From the NCBI GenBank assembly GCA_938017765.1, contig CALIJH010000062.1:1-15049 (forward strand): a stretch of DNA of 15,049 nt, read 5' to 3'. This DNA comes from an uncultured Leptotrichia sp. (GTDB lineage Bacteria; Fusobacteriota; Fusobacteriia; Fusobacteriales; Leptotrichiaceae). Below the pieces are notes generated by a model. The model was not told the origin of the DNA and did no database searches. It saw nothing but the letters and a program-made list of their open reading frames with translations. This document shows positions 14,947 to 15,049 of the stretch, piece by piece (within the stretch, counting starts at the first letter, position 1; each line of letters opens with the position of its first letter). The translations under genes and the position numbers were made by a program.

Positions 14947-15049
14947 TTAAGTTTGTACAAATAACTTCCCATTTTTTATAAACATATTTTTTACCTTAAT
15001 TTTTTTCTTACCGTCTGGCTCATATTTATAAACTGGGTTTGTTTCTAAA
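14947..15049 (-). CDS. C-terminal end of an unrecognised protein (partial)
   Basis: One minus-strand frame is open from the window edge to a TAA at 14947-14949, giving 33 residues: LETNPVYKYEPDGKKK, then IKVKNMFIKNGKLFVQT. The other two frames hit stops early. The tail is Lys-rich with alternating hydrophobic residues, as in a beta-strand ending. No family can be recognised from so little. The stop lies 18 bases before the -35 box of the SRP RNA promoter, so the two transcription units are adjacent and codirectional. That it is a real gene end is inferred from frame openness and codon use. Confidence 0.55.
   Translation of the reverse strand, partial: LETNPVYKYEPDGKKKIKVKNMFIKNGKLFVQT

Overview
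The base composition is strongly AT-rich, and the window combines a complete block of lipid A genes (an outer-membrane trait) with an Alu-type, Gram-positive-style SRP RNA. This points to a member of the Fusobacteriota, most plausibly the Leptotrichia/Sebaldella group; the assignment is inferred from gene content and codon use, not from a marker gene. No mobile element, CRISPR array, tRNA or rRNA was seen.

Layout: positions 1-172 are intergenic and hold a probable promoter reading leftward out of the window. At 173-733 (+) lies the only rightward gene, a small secreted NlpC/P60 peptidoglycan hydrolase. A strong hairpin at 787-832 serves as a bidirectional terminator for it and for everything arriving from the right. 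From 12463 down to 888 all genes are on the minus strand and tightly packed, in transcription order: pcrA/uvrD helicase, lpxC, fabZ, lpxA, lpxI, lpxB, a MATE transporter, plsY, gpsA, a short sigma-70 factor and dnaN. A good promoter in the lpxC-fabZ gap can drive the fabZ-onward part. Further right, also on the minus strand, come a TM2-domain membrane protein with its own promoter and terminator, a GNAT-cation diffusion facilitator fusion, a long SRP RNA gene with a near-perfect promoter, and the C-terminal end of an unrecognised protein cut by the window edge.

How the genes work together: LpxA, LpxC, LpxI and LpxB supply four of the first five steps from UDP-GlcNAc to the lipid A disaccharide; LpxD is not here. 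FabZ supplies the acyl-ACP pool. GpsA and PlsY make glycerol-3-phosphate and lysophosphatidate for phospholipid. The block therefore co-locates outer-leaflet lipid, phospholipid and fatty-acid synthesis, and links it with replication and repair (PcrA, beta clamp) and transcription (sigma factor) genes.

Most of this is conserved core biology. The items most worth a second look are the acetyltransferase-metal transporter fusion with a manganese-type metal site, the hairpin and T-tract placed directly before its ribosome binding site, the region-1.1-less sigma factor coupled to dnaN, the MATE protein embedded in the envelope-lipid operon, and the SRP RNA with its full Alu domain.
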